DNA of 5,353 nt. Source: Thermodesulfobacteriota bacterium. GTDB taxonomy: Bacteria > Desulfobacterota > Desulfobacteria > Desulfobacterales > RPRI01. Below are positions 5,190 through 5,353 of the stretch, in pieces. The translations under genes were made by a program, and so were the position numbers. How positions within the stretch are numbered: position 1 is the first letter of the stretch; each line of letters begins with the position of its first letter. The DNA is taken from assembly GCA_030836965.1 (NCBI GenBank), contig JAUPLM010000211.1, positions 1-5,353 of the forward strand, given 5' to 3'. The notes beneath the pieces were generated by a model, which saw only the letters and a list, made by a program, of their open reading frames with translations, was not told where the DNA came from and did no database searches.

Positions 5190-5240
5190 AGGCTGAAGGC
5201 TGAAGTTACCGAAAAGCTTCAGTCTAAATACCTTCAGCCT
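5190..5240 (+). repeat. Hairpin of heptamer repeats after the last gene
   Basis: AGGCTGAAGG (5190-5199) pairs perfectly with CCTTCAGCCT (5231-5240). An inner stem CTGAAG/CTTCAG (5200-5205 with 5217-5222) stacks on it, leaving an 8-nt bulge. The left arm contains GGCTGAA twice in tandem (5191-5204), preceded by a partial GGCGAAA. It begins 12 nt after the stop codon of the 317-residue gene and could protect or end that message. No T-run follows, so it is not a classical rho-independent terminator. Confidence 0.6.
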
Positions 5241-5254
5241 ATTAAACCACAAAC

Positions 5255-5275
5255 CCCGCCACAGTGATTGGCGGG
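5255..5275. repeat. CCGCCA/TGGCGG hairpin
   Basis: CCCGCCA (5255-5261) and TGGCGGG (5269-5275) form a 7-bp perfect stem with a 7-nt loop. The same CCGCCA...TGGCGG stem is found twice in the fold-back element at 2809-2967, so it may be a fragment of a related dispersed repeat. There is no T-run. The remaining sequence to the window end (5276-5353) is AT-rich and shows no gene start that I can support. Confidence 0.5.
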
Positions 5276-5353
5276 CCTTCGGCGGACATCGAACATAGAA
5301 CAAAAAACGAAATAAAAAATCGAAACCCGATAATAATTGCTGAAAAGATCGGA

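Noticed and set aside
1..5353. tRNA genes, in particular selC next to selA.
   Set aside because: No cloverleaf with an acceptor end and T-loop pattern was found by eye in the intergenic stretches on either strand.

Overview
The window carries five protein genes, all on the + strand, on what looks like the chromosome of a Gram-negative bacterium. A phosphoheptose isomerase (gmhA) implies ADP-heptose and therefore lipopolysaccharide, and a selenocysteine synthase (selA) implies selenoprotein synthesis. This pairing, the moderate GC content and the abundant palindromic intergenic repeats suggest a Desulfobacterota-like (deltaproteobacterial) or similar anaerobic lineage. That placement is an impression only, because there is no rRNA or other marker gene.

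Layout. (1) Positions 5-1423 hold selA, essentially complete, with a TTG start at the very edge of the window. (2) After 35 bp, and probably in the same transcript, 1459-2811 encodes a protein with a degenerate GGDEF-like domain followed by about seven TPR repeats. (3) Positions 2809-2967 form an imperfect fold-back repeat whose left end supplies the stop codon of the TPR gene. (4) Positions 2999-3574 are gmhA. (5) Positions 3659-4209 are a repeat-rich, AT-rich island. It holds a 96-residue GIY-YIG nuclease gene packed between perfect 27-bp inverted copies of a REP/dRS3-like palindrome, a short tandem array grown from half of that palindrome, and a 131-bp MITE-like element containing a second, gene-less pair of the same palindrome. 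(6) Positions 4224-5177 encode a 317-residue protein that resembles deoxyhypusine synthase in overall pattern but apparently lacks its catalytic lysine. (7) Positions 5178-5353 are non-coding with two hairpins.

How the parts relate. SelA converts Ser-tRNA(Sec) to Sec-tRNA(Sec); selB, selC and selD are not in view. GmhA opens the heptose branch of LPS core synthesis. The deoxyhypusine-synthase-like gene lies downstream of gmhA on the same strand and may once have followed it directly before the island was inserted. The most interesting structure is the island: one palindrome family is present both as a gene-bearing unit (nuclease inside) and as a short gene-less unit, which resembles an autonomous/non-autonomous mobile pair or a REP/RAYT-type system that uses a GIY-YIG enzyme.
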